Below, piece by piece: positions 32,070-40,987 of a stretch of 64,000 bases of DNA (its first letter is position 1; every line of letters begins with the position of its first letter). Below the pieces are notes generated by a model. The model made no database searches. It was not told the DNA's origin and saw only the letters and a list, made by a program, of their open reading frames with translations. Origin of the DNA: CAYOUV01 sp963790075. Its GTDB lineage: Bacteria; Chloroflexota; Anaerolineae; Anaerolineales; Villigracilaceae. The stretch is from NCBI GenBank assembly GCA_963790075.1, contig CAWBNG010000009.1:62001-126000 (forward strand). Direction: 5' to 3'. Position numbers and translations under genes: made by a program.

Positions 32070-34001
32070 ATGGCTGATCACAAAGTAACTTTCGCACGAG
32101 AAAACGCTGAAGCTCCCTTCATAGTGGATGTCCCCACCGGGACCTTGCTGGCTGATGCAGCCCGGCAGGCCGGGGTGGAGATCGGCCAACCGTGCGGTGG
32201 GCAGGGACGTTGTGGGCGTTGTGCTGTGCAGGTCAAACAGGGGACGATCCGCCGGCGCAGCACCCTGCGTCTCTCGGCTGAGGATGTTGAACAAGGCTAC
32301 GCCCTGGCCTGTCAGTCGATCGTCGAAGGGGATGTGGCCATCTATGTTCCGCCGCAGGAGAAAATCGAACGTCGGCTGACCACCGACCGCACCGCCGCAG
32401 AAGTCACGGTCCCGGTTGGGTACGATTACGCTAGTTCTCAGACTGTCCGCCGGATACATCTGTCGCTCACGCCTCCCAGCATGGACGATCAAACCGACGA
32501 CTGGTCACGCTTGCAAATCGCGCTGCGCCTTCAGGCCAATGTATCGCGCAGCCAGGCATCCCTGCAGGTATTGCAAAAAATTGGCGCTATCTTGCGCCAG
32601 GATGAATGGCTGGTGACGGCCATCCTGGAAACCAATCCTCAAGTGCCCGAAGATCCCGATCACCTGGTTGACCTGCTCCCTGGGCACGTGGACGAAAGCA
32701 CGCCCTTATGGGGTATCGCCGTAGACATTGGCACGACCACCGTCACGCTCTGGCTGGTGGACCTGATCAGTGGCAAGGTCAGGGCCCAGGTGGCTGAATA
32801 CAACGGGCAGATCGCCCGCGGTGAGGACGTCATCTCGCGCATCATCTTTGCCAGTAAAAACGGCGGTGGACAGGAAATGCGCCAGCGTGTATTGGATTCG
32901 ATTAACAGCTTGCTCGAACTGGCCTGCAAGCGTGTCAAAGCCAACCCGCAGGAGGTAGTCAAAGCCACTGTTGCCGGAAACAGCACCATGATCCACTTGT
33001 TGCTTGGCTTGCCAGCCGCCAGTATCCGGCTATCCCCCTTTATCACAGCTGTCAACCACCCTCCGCTCATGGCTGCCCGCGAGGTGGGGCTGAATATCAA
33101 CCCGGAAGGCAGTGTGGATTGCCTGCCCGGTGTGGCATCCTACGTTGGGGCTGACATCACTGCTGGTGTGCTCTCCAGCGGGCTTGACCAGGCTGAGCAA
33201 ATCATGCTTTTCTTGGATGTTGGCACGAATGGCGAAACAGTCCTGGGCAACCGGGATTGGCTGGTAACCTGTGCCTGCTCGGCTGGCCCGGCATTCGAGG
33301 GAGCTGGTGTGGTAAACGGGATGCGGGCTACTACCGGTGCGATCGAAGAAGTCTGGATCAACGGCGACACTTTTGAGCCAACCTTCCGCGTGATTGCCGG
33401 GAGCAAACCCAAGGGTATTTGCGGAAGCGGCCTCATTTCCTTGTTAGCCGAAATGTTCCTGACTGGCCTGCTCGACAAAGCTGGAAACGTTAACCTATCA
33501 TCCAAAACGGACCGCGTTCGGGAAGGCGAGCATGGGCCGGAATACGTCGTCGTCTGGGGAAAGGATACTGAAAACGGCCAGGATATCGTTATTTCGCACG
33601 TCGATGTCGATAATTTACTGCGCGCGAAAGCAGCAATTTATGCCGGCTTTACCGTACTGGCCGATCAGGTCGGTGTGGCCCTGGAAGACGCAACCAAAGT
33701 TTTAATTGGTGGATCCTTCGGCAAATATATTAATGTGGAAAAAGCCATACAGATCGGTTTGCTGCCCGATATGCCCTGGGACCGTTTTGAGTTTTTGGGC
33801 AATACCGCAGTTCGCGGTGCATACCGGGCACTGCTGGACTGGCAGACTCGCGACCGGATCAAGCAAATCGCAGAACGCATGACTTACATTGAGCTTTCAG
33901 CGGACAACACTTTCTATGAGGCTTTCATGTCCGCCATGTTTTTACCGCACACAGACGCGAACAAATTCCCGTCTGTCGAAGCGTTTTTTAGTAAGGCATA
34001 A
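32070..34001 (+). CDS. acsV: Reductive activator of the corrinoid protein (RACo, AcsV)
   Basis: The 643-residue protein uses ATP to put inactive Co(II) corrinoid back to Co(I). The N-terminal 2Fe-2S ferredoxin domain has Cys42, Cys48 and Cys51 (QPCGGQGRCGRC) and a fourth near residue 83 (ALACQS). A linker of about 100 residues follows. The rest is an ASKHA-type ATPase: DIGTTTVTLWLVDL near 218, ATVAGNSTMIHLLLGL, LDVGTNGE, CGSGLISLLAEM and GGSFGKYI. Length and domains are complete. No strong ribosome binding site is visible (AGGAAAAA before ATG). Confidence 0.93.
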   Translation: MADHKVTFARENAEAPFIVDVPTGTLLADAARQAGVEIGQPCGGQGRCGRCAVQVKQGTIRRRSTLRLSAEDVEQGYALACQSIVEGDVAIYVPPQEKIERRLTTDRTAAEVTVPVGYDYASSQTVRRIHLSLTPPSMDDQTDDWSRLQIALRLQANVSRSQASLQVLQKIGAILRQDEWLVTAILETNPQVPEDPDHLVDLLPGHVDESTPLWGIAVDIGTTTVTLWLVDLISGKVRAQVAEYNGQIARGEDVISRIIFASKNGGGQEMRQRVLDSINSLLELACKRVKANPQEVVKATVAGNSTMIHLLLGLPAASIRLSPFITAVNHPPLMAAREVGLNINPEGSVDCLPGVASYVGADITAGVLSSGLDQAEQIMLFLDVGTNGETVLGNRDWLVTCACSAGPAFEGAGVVNGMRATTGAIEEVWINGDTFEPTFRVIAGSKPKGICGSGLISLLAEMFLTGLLDKAGNVNLSSKTDRVREGEHGPEYVVVWGKDTENGQDIVISHVDVDNLLRAKAAIYAGFTVLADQVGVALEDATKVLIGGSFGKYINVEKAIQIGLLPDMPWDRFEFLGNTAVRGAYRALLDWQTRDRIKQIAERMTYIELSADNTFYEAFMSAMFLPHTDANKFPSVEAFFSKA

Positions 34002-34038
34002 AATCAGGTTTTCAACCTTCTGGAGAAAGGACACCACC

Positions 34039-34962
34039 ATGTACATTATCGGCGAGAACATTCACATCATTTCGGACAAAGTCAAGGAGGCGTTGGTCAA
34101 CCGTGATCGGGAATTTTTCATGGATATGGCCGTCAAGCAAGTCGAAGCAGGTGCCAAGGCTGTTGATATCAACCTGGGACCACGCAAGAAGGACTGGGAA
34201 GAAGTCTTTCCGTGGGTTGTCGAATCAGTCGAAGCTGTCGTCGATGTACCGTTATCGATCGATACGACCAACGTCAACGGAATGGAAGCCGCCCTCAAAA
34301 CGATCAAGAAAGCCCAACCAATCCTGAATTCAACCTCGGCTGAACCCGATCGCCTGGAAAGAATCCCTGTTTTGGCTAAGAAATATGGTGCCAGGATCAT
34401 TGCCTTGACGATGGGCTCCTCCGGAATTCCGGTCGCAGCCGATGAGCGGGTTAATATAGCGGTCGAGACGCTCATCCCACGGTTGATGGAAATCGATTAC
34501 CCGATGAAAGACCTGATCATCGACCCGCTGGTTTTGACCGTGTCCGGTTGCCAGGAATATTGCCCGCAATTGATCGAAGCGGTGCGCATGCTTCAGTATG
34601 CCTGGGATCCGGCTCCCATGATCTCGGTCGGCCTCTCAAATGTCTCGAACGCCGTCCCAGCGGAAAATCGCCCCCTGATCAATCGTGTTTATTGTGCCAT
34701 GTTGATGGGCGTCGGCCTGCAAACGATGATCGCCAATCCGCTTGACGAAAAACAGAACGATGTCATCAACTGGATCGAGAGTAAGGATACTTCCACACCG
34801 CTGGCCCGCGTTTATAACAAAATTGCTGAACGCACGGAGGCCGGTGAAGAGCCTCAGAAGGAAGATTTCGATCATTCCGATCCGGAGCAAGCTGCAATTT
34901 GGAAGACCACCCAGATCCTGCTCAATAAAGTCATTTATGCGGACGGCTACCTGAATCAGTAA
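34039..34962 (+). CDS. acsE: Methyl-THF:corrinoid iron-sulfur protein methyltransferase
   Basis: AcsE moves the methyl group from methyl-THF to the corrinoid. I take the ATG at 34039 (GGAGAAAGG upstream), giving 307 residues; the open frame reaches further up but without a ribosome binding site. It has the pterin-binding barrel marks: IGENIHIIS, AGAKAVDINLGPRK near residue 45, PLSIDTTN, NSTSAE, GLSNVSNAVP near 205 and MLMGVGLQTMIANPLD. The C-terminus is about 40 residues longer than the Moorella protein, with an added acidic stretch near 275-290. Its neighbours are acsV and the malic enzyme gene. Confidence 0.93.
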   Translation: MYIIGENIHIISDKVKEALVNRDREFFMDMAVKQVEAGAKAVDINLGPRKKDWEEVFPWVVESVEAVVDVPLSIDTTNVNGMEAALKTIKKAQPILNSTSAEPDRLERIPVLAKKYGARIIALTMGSSGIPVAADERVNIAVETLIPRLMEIDYPMKDLIIDPLVLTVSGCQEYCPQLIEAVRMLQYAWDPAPMISVGLSNVSNAVPAENRPLINRVYCAMLMGVGLQTMIANPLDEKQNDVINWIESKDTSTPLARVYNKIAERTEAGEEPQKEDFDHSDPEQAAIWKTTQILLNKVIYADGYLNQ

Positions 34963-35002
34963 ACGTCAGTAACGGTCCGCGTTTGCCTGCGGGAGGGCAG
35001 TT

Positions 35003-36397
35003 ATGACCATGAATGTGGACGAACTACTTAAGAAAGCGGCTAAACCATCAGCCGATGCAATGAAGTTGCATCCGTTCTACCGAGGCAAGATCGAGACGAC
35101 TCTGAAATGCACCGTTCACAGCTTCAATGATTTTGCTATCTGGTACACACCCGGCGTAGCCGCTCCGTGTAAAGCCATCCAGGCCGACCCGGAATTGGTC
35201 TACGAATACACCAACAAGTGGAACACCGTAGCTGTTGTCAGTGATGGAACCCGCGTGCTTGGCCTGGGAGATATTGGTCCCAAAGCCGGCTTGCCGGTCA
35301 TGGAAGGCAAGGCGCTGCTCTATAAATATCTGGGTGGCGTGGATGGTGTACCGCTAATGCTTGATACGAAGGACCCGGATGCCATCATTAATACCGTACT
35401 GATGTTGCAGCCCGGCTTCGGCGGAATCAATCTGGAAGACATTTCCCAACCAAAGTGCTTTTACATCCTGGATACACTGCGCGAGAAAGCCGAAATTCCG
35501 ATCTGGCATGATGACCAGCAGGGTACAGCCACGGTCACATTGGCCGGGTTGATCAACGCACTCAAAGTAGTTGGCAAGAAAATGGAAAACGTCAGTATCG
35601 CCTTTATCGGTAGTGGCGCATCCAATGTAGCTATTTCGCGTTTGATCTTCGCATGGGGGGCTGATCCGGCCAAATGCTTCATGGTCGACAGCAAAGGTAT
35701 CCTCGGCAAACACCGCAAAGACCTCGAGATGCGCAAGGCTGAGTATGTAGACAAATGGAAGCTGTGTAATATCACCAATGCCGAAGGCCGGGAGGGCGAT
35801 ATCCCCGACGCGATGAAAGGCGTGGATGTCGTGATTGCCCTGTCCAAGTCCGGGCCAGGCGTTATTCTCCCGGAATGGGTTAAAGGCATGGCCAAAGATT
35901 CCATCTTGTTTGCTTGCGCCAATCCTGTTCCCGAGATTTGGCCCTGGGAGGCCAAGGAAGCCGGCGCTGCTATTGTTGCCACAGGCCGGTCCGATTTCCC
36001 CAACCAGGTCAACAACTCGCTGGGGTTCCCCGGCATCTTCCGTGGTACGCTGGACGTCCGTGCCCGTACGATTACCGATGAAATGTGCTTTGCGGCTGCA
36101 CAAGCCTTAGCGGACCACGTCGGCGACCGCCTGGATGACGAACATATCCTGCCTAACATGGACGACTGGGAAGTCTTCCCACGCGAAGCGGCTGCGGTGG
36201 CAATGAAAGCCATCGAACAGGGACTGACTAATCACGAGACCACCTACGAGCAAGAATTCGAGTTGGCTACCCGGATCATTAAGCGCTCGCGTTCGATGAC
36301 CCAGCGTCTGATGGAAGAAGGCTTCATCCCTGAACCGCCAGCTGACGATGGCGACTCTCCGGAAATTGACCTGGAAACGGTCAAGTCCGCCTATTAG
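35003..36397 (+). CDS. NAD-type malic enzyme
   Basis: The 464-residue protein makes pyruvate and CO2 from malate with NAD or NADP, or runs in reverse. Motifs: CTVHSFNDFAIWYTPGVAAPCKAI at residues about 36-60 with the catalytic Tyr, GDIGPKAGLPVMEGKALLYKYLGGVDGVPLMLDTKD near 92-128, INLEDISQP, IPIWHDDQQGTA near 168, and the Rossmann loop IGSGASNVAIS near 200. It resembles the short bacterial type, without the acetyltransferase-like C-terminus. GGAGGG precedes the ATG. It links acetyl-CoA-derived pyruvate to C4 acids. Being inside the CODH/ACS operon is unusual. Confidence 0.9.
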   Translation: MTMNVDELLKKAAKPSADAMKLHPFYRGKIETTLKCTVHSFNDFAIWYTPGVAAPCKAIQADPELVYEYTNKWNTVAVVSDGTRVLGLGDIGPKAGLPVMEGKALLYKYLGGVDGVPLMLDTKDPDAIINTVLMLQPGFGGINLEDISQPKCFYILDTLREKAEIPIWHDDQQGTATVTLAGLINALKVVGKKMENVSIAFIGSGASNVAISRLIFAWGADPAKCFMVDSKGILGKHRKDLEMRKAEYVDKWKLCNITNAEGREGDIPDAMKGVDVVIALSKSGPGVILPEWVKGMAKDSILFACANPVPEIWPWEAKEAGAAIVATGRSDFPNQVNNSLGFPGIFRGTLDVRARTITDEMCFAAAQALADHVGDRLDDEHILPNMDDWEVFPREAAAVAMKAIEQGLTNHETTYEQEFELATRIIKRSRSMTQRLMEEGFIPEPPADDGDSPEIDLETVKSAY

Positions 36398-36412
36398 GAA
36401 GAGGAGGTTGGA

Positions 36413-37318
36413 ATGTACGACCTGATCGTAATCGGAGGCGGGCCGGCTGGACTCACAGCCACAATATATGCGATTCGCAAACGCCTCAATGTATTGCTTC
36501 TGACCAAAGATCTAGGCGGTAAAACCAATTATCGTCTGGCGCTACCCTGGATTGAAGACTACCAGGTCATCCGGGGATTGGAAATCGTAAACAAATTCCG
36601 CAGCGAACTCGAATATCTAGACTTTGCTCGCCATATGGAAGCAGTGGAAAAAATCAACAAGAATAACGGTGGGTTTTTAGTAACCACCAAAGGTGGCGCA
36701 AATCTCGAAGCCAAGGCGATTGTCATTGCCACCGGAGCCCGCCAGGTGCGTATGGACGTGCCCGGGGAAAAAGACTACACCATGAAGGGTCTGTGTTATT
36801 CTGCGCTGTCATATGCTCCGCTTTTTATTGACAAGACGGCCATCGTCATCGGTGGCGCTGAACTGGCTTTGCGCTCAGCGGGAGAGTTGTCGACTGTGGC
36901 CAAGCAGGTCTATCTGGTTTGCGTCGATGAAAAGCGGCTCAATTCCCCACTCGGTAAGAAACTCAAATCAGCCGGGAATGTCACAATCCTGAAAGATCAC
37001 GAGATCGTCGAAGTCAAGGGAGATGAATTTGCCCGCACGCTTGTCTTGAAGGATCCTTCCGGCAAACCAATAGAGATCAGTGCCGACGGAATGTTCGTGG
37101 AAAAAGCGCTGACACCTAACTCCCAAATGGTGGCCGATCTGGTTGAATTGGATGGCAGCGGACGGGTTATCGTCGATTGTGCCTGCCATACGAATGTACC
37201 CGGTGTCTTTGCTGCGGGTGATGTCACAAACGGTTACGCGGAACAGGTATTGATCGCTGTCGGAGAAGGCGCCAAAGCAGCGCTTAGCGCTTACGAATTT
37301 CTTCTCCCCAAATTGTAG
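36413..37318 (+). CDS. Thioredoxin-reductase-like flavoprotein without the redox disulfide
   Basis: The 301-residue protein has two Rossmann folds: FAD motif IGGGPAGLTAT at residues about 7-18 and the second FAD motif GVFAAGDVTNGYAEQVLIAVGEGAKAALSAY near 263-293. The second nucleotide-binding motif reads IVIGGAELALRSAGEL near 145, where NADPH-type enzymes have GxGxxA. In true thioredoxin reductases a CxxC sits near residue 130; here it is Cys128-Tyr-Ser-Ala131, so the disulfide cannot form. It is therefore not a normal thioredoxin reductase. Lying between the malic enzyme and the MetV-MetF gene, it may be an electron carrier for one of them or a ferredoxin-type oxidoreductase (inference). Confidence 0.8.
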   Translation: MYDLIVIGGGPAGLTATIYAIRKRLNVLLLTKDLGGKTNYRLALPWIEDYQVIRGLEIVNKFRSELEYLDFARHMEAVEKINKNNGGFLVTTKGGANLEAKAIVIATGARQVRMDVPGEKDYTMKGLCYSALSYAPLFIDKTAIVIGGAELALRSAGELSTVAKQVYLVCVDEKRLNSPLGKKLKSAGNVTILKDHEIVEVKGDEFARTLVLKDPSGKPIEISADGMFVEKALTPNSQMVADLVELDGSGRVIVDCACHTNVPGVFAAGDVTNGYAEQVLIAVGEGAKAALSAYEFLLPKL

Positions 37319-37360
37319 AGATTTGAGGAAGACCAAAGATTTACCACCAGGAGGTGTTAA

Positions 37361-38854
37361 ATGCCCATATTTACTCCGGGAAGACGCTGGCAACCCCCGT
37401 TCATGCCATTCAAACGAGAGCCATTTGGCCGCCGTTTGCTGGCATCCCTGGAAAAAGTTGTAAAAGGCCCGTTATTTGGCTGCCGAATGTGCGGGAACTG
37501 CTTGCTACAGGAGACCGCCTTCATTTGTTCCATGGAATGCCCAAAAGGTGTTCGCAATGGTCCCTGCGGTGGATCGACACCTGAGAGATGTTATGTAGAT
37601 GAGACCCGCCCCTGTATGTGGTACAAGATATACGAACGCGCCTTCAAGCTGGGACGCGAGGAAATGCTGTTGGAAGTCCTGCCACCTTTGGATTGGGATA
37701 AGGTCGGGACCGAGACCTGGGGCGATGTGGCAACACAAGTCGGCAGGATCGGGGTGAAGAACACAGTCACGGGCCTGCTCGCACGCGATCCGATGAGCCG
37801 CGCAACCACCTGGGATATGATCTTTCGACCGGTCAGGCAGCCGGAATGGTGGAATGGTGATTCCCAATACCATCCCCCGGCATATGAGGAACCGGTTTCG
37901 GAACTGGAGCGCCGGTTGAAGGCCGGGGAATTTGTGGTCACCAGTGAAGTTGCGCCTCCGATGACTATCTCAACTAACAAGCTGTGTAAAAACGTGTTGA
38001 TGGTGAAACCATATGTGGCCGCCATCAATTTTACCGATTGTCCTTCTGCGACACCGCGTATGTCTTCTTGGGCCTGTTCTTCGATGGCGATCCAGAATGG
38101 GGCTGAGCCTGTCATGCAGATCGCTGCCCGCGACCGCACAAGAGTTGGATTGCAGGCGGAAGTCATCGGCTCAAATGCTCTCGGCGTGCGTAATATTCTG
38201 TGCCTCTCCGGCGATAGTATGAGTATGGCACCTGATCCGCGTGGGCGCATGGACGTGGTAGATCTGGATTCAATTCAAATGTTGTGGATCCTGCGCCGGA
38301 TGCGTGATGAAGGCAAATACCTGGATGGCCGTAGCCTGAAGTTCCCGCCCAAATACTTTTTGGGTGCGGCGGCTTCACCGTTTGCTTCCGAACCCAAATT
38401 CCAGGCCTTACGCGAGCATAAAAAAATCAATGCCGGGGCGCAATTTTTCCAGACCAACTTGGTCTATGATTCCGAGCGACTGGAAATCTGGCTGAATGAG
38501 TTAGCCAAGCGCGATGTATTGGATAAGGTTTACATTTTGATTGGCATTACTCCGCTCAAGACTCTCAAAATGGCACGCTACATGAACGATGAAGTACCCG
38601 GCGTGTACATTCCAGAGCCATTAATCCAACGAATGGAAAAAGCCGACGAACAGGGAAATGCTGCCGAAGAAGGTTTCCAGATTGCACTGGAACTAATCGA
38701 ACAGATTCGCAATAAACAGGGTGTAAATGGATTCCACATCATGGCAGTCGGCTGGGAGGATATAGTCCCGCGCTTGGTCACCGAAGCTGGTCTGCTGCCG
38801 CCCGATTTTGTTGCACCAGAACCCGAAATGGAGAAGCAGGTCAATCCCGCCTAG
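37361..38854 (+). CDS. metF: MetV-MetF fusion, methylene-THF reductase
   Basis: The 497-residue protein joins two parts that are separate in acetogens. Residues about 1-150 resemble the MetV C-terminal type domain: CRMCGNCLLQETAFICSMECPKGVRNGPCGGS near 40-72 has seven cysteines that would hold a zinc or Fe-S site. Residues about 180-485 are the MetF barrel: GEFVVTSEVAPP near 190, NFTDCPSATPRMSS near 225, LSGDSM near 285, and FFQTNLVYD. MetF reduces methylene-THF to methyl-THF, the substrate of AcsE. GGAGG precedes the ATG. The fusion makes the Cys-rich domain part of the reductase itself. Confidence 0.9.
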   Translation: MPIFTPGRRWQPPFMPFKREPFGRRLLASLEKVVKGPLFGCRMCGNCLLQETAFICSMECPKGVRNGPCGGSTPERCYVDETRPCMWYKIYERAFKLGREEMLLEVLPPLDWDKVGTETWGDVATQVGRIGVKNTVTGLLARDPMSRATTWDMIFRPVRQPEWWNGDSQYHPPAYEEPVSELERRLKAGEFVVTSEVAPPMTISTNKLCKNVLMVKPYVAAINFTDCPSATPRMSSWACSSMAIQNGAEPVMQIAARDRTRVGLQAEVIGSNALGVRNILCLSGDSMSMAPDPRGRMDVVDLDSIQMLWILRRMRDEGKYLDGRSLKFPPKYFLGAAASPFASEPKFQALREHKKINAGAQFFQTNLVYDSERLEIWLNELAKRDVLDKVYILIGITPLKTLKMARYMNDEVPGVYIPEPLIQRMEKADEQGNAAEEGFQIALELIEQIRNKQGVNGFHIMAVGWEDIVPRLVTEAGLLPPDFVAPEPEMEKQVNPA

Positions 38855-38923
38855 ACACTAGCCGGATCGTTTTTTTGCATTGAAGTCGCTCCGCATCATA
38901 CGGTAGGCGAAGAGGAAAATGCA

Positions 38924-39490
38924 ATGTTGCCTGAACAAATCAAGAATTACCGCGAAATGGTCACGCTAAAAGGTGGCGCATATGTCCTTTTGCGTGCCAT
39001 GATCAAAGATGATAAGAAACGCCTCACAGAATTTTATAGTGCGGTCAGCGATGACGATTTGCGCTATCTTCACCACAACGTCAAGGATTCGGCGATCGTT
39101 GATGGTTGGTGTGAAAACCTGGATTATTCTAGCGTATTACCGATCCTTGCCCTCGCAAAAGAGCGTATGATTGGGAGTGCGACCTTACACTTTTTTCCAG
39201 GTCCCCAAAAGCATATCGGTGAGGTGCGTGTGTTTTTAGCCAAGGATTATCGTAGACATGGTTTGGGCATGAAAATGATCCGCGCATTGATCGATCTGGC
39301 TCGCAAGCAGGGATTAAATATCTTGATCGCTGAAATAGTCGCTGACAAGACAAAGATAATCAAGGCTTTCGAGAAATTGGGTTTCAAACCAAGCTGTACG
39401 CTGGATGATTATTTCATGTTTCCCGATGGCGAATTTGCTGATGTGGTTTTGATGAGCATGACGCTTCGTCCCAGGATTGATGAGTTCTAA
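38924..39490 (+). CDS. GNAT family acetyltransferase
   Basis: The 188-residue protein has the GNAT core: VLLRAMIKDDKKRLTEFYSAVSDDDLRY near residues 21-48, and the acetyl-CoA loop EVRVFLAKDYRRHGLGMKMIRALIDLA near 103-128 (R-x-x-G-x-G is R-H-G-L-G). The rest includes FEKLGFKPS, usual near the end. It resembles the GNAT part fused to the acetyl-CoA synthetase at 48-50 kb. It overlaps the next gene by 11 bases. The target is unknown; a protein of the local pathway is possible. Confidence 0.82.
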   Translation: MLPEQIKNYREMVTLKGGAYVLLRAMIKDDKKRLTEFYSAVSDDDLRYLHHNVKDSAIVDGWCENLDYSSVLPILALAKERMIGSATLHFFPGPQKHIGEVRVFLAKDYRRHGLGMKMIRALIDLARKQGLNILIAEIVADKTKIIKAFEKLGFKPSCTLDDYFMFPDGEFADVVLMSMTLRPRIDEF

Positions 39491-39785
39491 GGTGTTGACC
39501 CTGCGCCAATTGGTTAGAAACGCAACTGGCCAAGATCTAAATCATTGTCAGGCCTGCATGGATTGCGAATTTCCATATCCGGAAGAGATCGACATACCCA
39601 TCTCCAGCATGGTGCAAATGGTTTTATTTGACGATGATGAGATATTGACCAGTCGACTATTATGGTCTGATATGATTCTCAAGTCTGCCAAGGGAGTTTG
39701 TAAACGCGGTCTTGATTTACAGGCTGTAATGCTCGCCCTACGCGAGGAAGCCAAGCAGCGCGGTTATAACAGCGAAATTCAATAG
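39480..39785 (+). CDS. Short HdrC-like protein with a CxxCxxC motif
   Basis: The ATG at 39480 lies inside the end of the GNAT gene, 11 bases of overlap, so the two are translationally coupled. The 101-residue product reads HCQACMDCEFPYPEEI near residues 23-38, that is, Cys-x2-Cys-x2-Cys, and a fourth Cys in GVCKRG near 79. Heterodisulfide reductase subunit C and related ferredoxin-like proteins have this first motif followed by a fourth Cys and Pro; here that is missing and the second cluster motif is absent. It may hold one Fe-S cluster or zinc. The C-terminus (DLQAVMLALREEAKQRG) keeps the helix that follows the second cluster in HdrC. A terminator follows. Confidence 0.65.
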   Translation: MSSKVLTLRQLVRNATGQDLNHCQACMDCEFPYPEEIDIPISSMVQMVLFDDDEILTSRLLWSDMILKSAKGVCKRGLDLQAVMLALREEAKQRGYNSEIQ

Positions 39786-39798
39786 CTGGAAAATACCG

Positions 39799-39842
39799 AA
39801 CCCAAAAAGGACAGTGGAATATATCACTGTCCTTTTTGGGTT
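39799..39842. terminator. Strong terminator at the end of the CODH/ACS cluster
   Basis: An 18-base arm (AACCCAAAAAGGACAGTG) pairs perfectly across an 8-base loop with its complement, which contains TTTTT. It separates the Wood-Ljungdahl cluster from the oxidase operon. Confidence 0.85.
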
Positions 39843-39859
39843 CGACTAGCCCCAAAAAT

Positions 39860-39905
39860 TTAACTGACCCTTAACTTGCCCAAATAAGACAATTAAGATG
39901 ATAAT
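39860..39905 (+). promoter_or_regulatory. Oxidase operon promoter with 11-bp direct repeats
   Basis: TTAACTGACCC (39860-39870) is followed at once by TTAACTTGCCC (39871-39881), a head-to-tail repeat with 11-bp spacing, as in OmpR/PhoB-type operators. The second copy contains TTGCCC, a possible -35, and GATAAT (39900-39905) lies 18 bp further, a possible -10. The first 14 bases (TTAACTGACCCTTA) recur before the cupredoxin gene at 47290. The response regulator encoded at 45169 is the obvious candidate to bind here (inference). Confidence 0.55.
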
Positions 39906-39973
39906 TAGCTACATGCACTAGAATAAGAAAGCGGTTGTCTTTGAATCTACGACAATCGTTGAAGGAGCGTCGC

Positions 39974-40969
39974 ATGAAATTCGACATTAAACGATGGGTC
40001 GTTCTTGGGGTCAGCTTGCTGCTTGGTGGCTGCGCCCCATATCCGACATTTCTTAATCCAGCCTCCCCGATTGCAGGCCATGAGGCGACTTTATATCGAA
40101 TTATTTTAATTATGGCACTCGTGGTCTTTGTTTTGGTTGAAGGCGCATTGATTCTAATATTATTTCGCGATCGAGGCAGAAAAGGTGATAACACCCTTCC
40201 CAAACAGGTTTACGGAAACACAAAGCTCGAAGTGACCTGGACAGCGATTCCAATCCTGGTGGTGATTGCCTTGTTTGTCATGACTGTCCAGACGATGCAT
40301 GCGGTTGCAGCACCTGCCCCCGAAAAAAGTGACTTGAATGTGCAAGTAACCGGTCACCAGTGGTGGTGGGAATTTAGCTATCCAGATTTGGGGATCACAA
40401 CCGCCAATGAACTGCATATTCCACTTGGTGGGACTGTCCAAATCACACTTGTTTCGGTTGATGTGATCCATAGTTTTTGGGTACCCCAACTGTCCGGTAA
40501 GACCGATGTCATCCCCGGTCAGAACAATCATATGTGGTTAAAGGGAGAGAAAATCGGTGTCTATCATGGACAGTGTGCCGAGTTCTGCGGAACAAATCAC
40601 GCGAATATGCGCTTCAAAGTAATCGTCGAATCGCAAGCGGACTTTAACACCTGGGCAGCCAGCCAGCAAAAGGACGCACCGCAACCGCAAACTGATGCAG
40701 AGAAACAGGGTTACAAGATGATTACAACGGGCATCTGCTCAAATTGCCATACTTTAAACGGTACAGACGCAAAAGGCACAATTGGTCCTAACCTGACTCA
40801 CCTGTTCTCGCGTACTAGTTTCGCTGGCTCTACATTTGATCTGAATCAGATTAATTTGCGCAGCTGGTTGCAAGACACGCAGGCCATGAAACCCGGTAAT
40901 GACATGGTTGTCAAATTGAAACCTGATGAAATTGATGCGCTGATTGCGTATCTTACACAGCTTAAATAG
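39974..40969 (+). CDS. ctaC: Cytochrome c oxidase subunit II with fused cytochrome c (caa3 type)
   Basis: I use the ATG at 39974 (GAAGGAG upstream), 331 residues. A lipoprotein signal (LLLGGCAP) and two membrane helices come first. The CuA site is complete: His in VIHSFWVP, then Cys201, Cys205, His209 and Met212 in CAEFCGTNHANM. A covalent haem c domain follows with Cys255-x2-Cys258-His259 (CSNCH). That fusion defines the caa3 type, which takes electrons from a small cytochrome or cupredoxin. The operon order ctaC-D-E with ctaG is typical. It faces the outside and feeds the oxygen-reducing subunit I. Confidence 0.95.
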   Translation: MKFDIKRWVVLGVSLLLGGCAPYPTFLNPASPIAGHEATLYRIILIMALVVFVLVEGALILILFRDRGRKGDNTLPKQVYGNTKLEVTWTAIPILVVIALFVMTVQTMHAVAAPAPEKSDLNVQVTGHQWWWEFSYPDLGITTANELHIPLGGTVQITLVSVDVIHSFWVPQLSGKTDVIPGQNNHMWLKGEKIGVYHGQCAEFCGTNHANMRFKVIVESQADFNTWAASQQKDAPQPQTDAEKQGYKMITTGICSNCHTLNGTDAKGTIGPNLTHLFSRTSFAGSTFDLNQINLRSWLQDTQAMKPGNDMVVKLKPDEIDALIAYLTQLK

Positions 40970-40987
40970 TTGGTAGGAAGGAGAATT

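Noticed and set aside
36413..37318. Standard thioredoxin reductase (trxB)
   Set aside because: The CxxC needed for the reaction is reduced to a single Cys.
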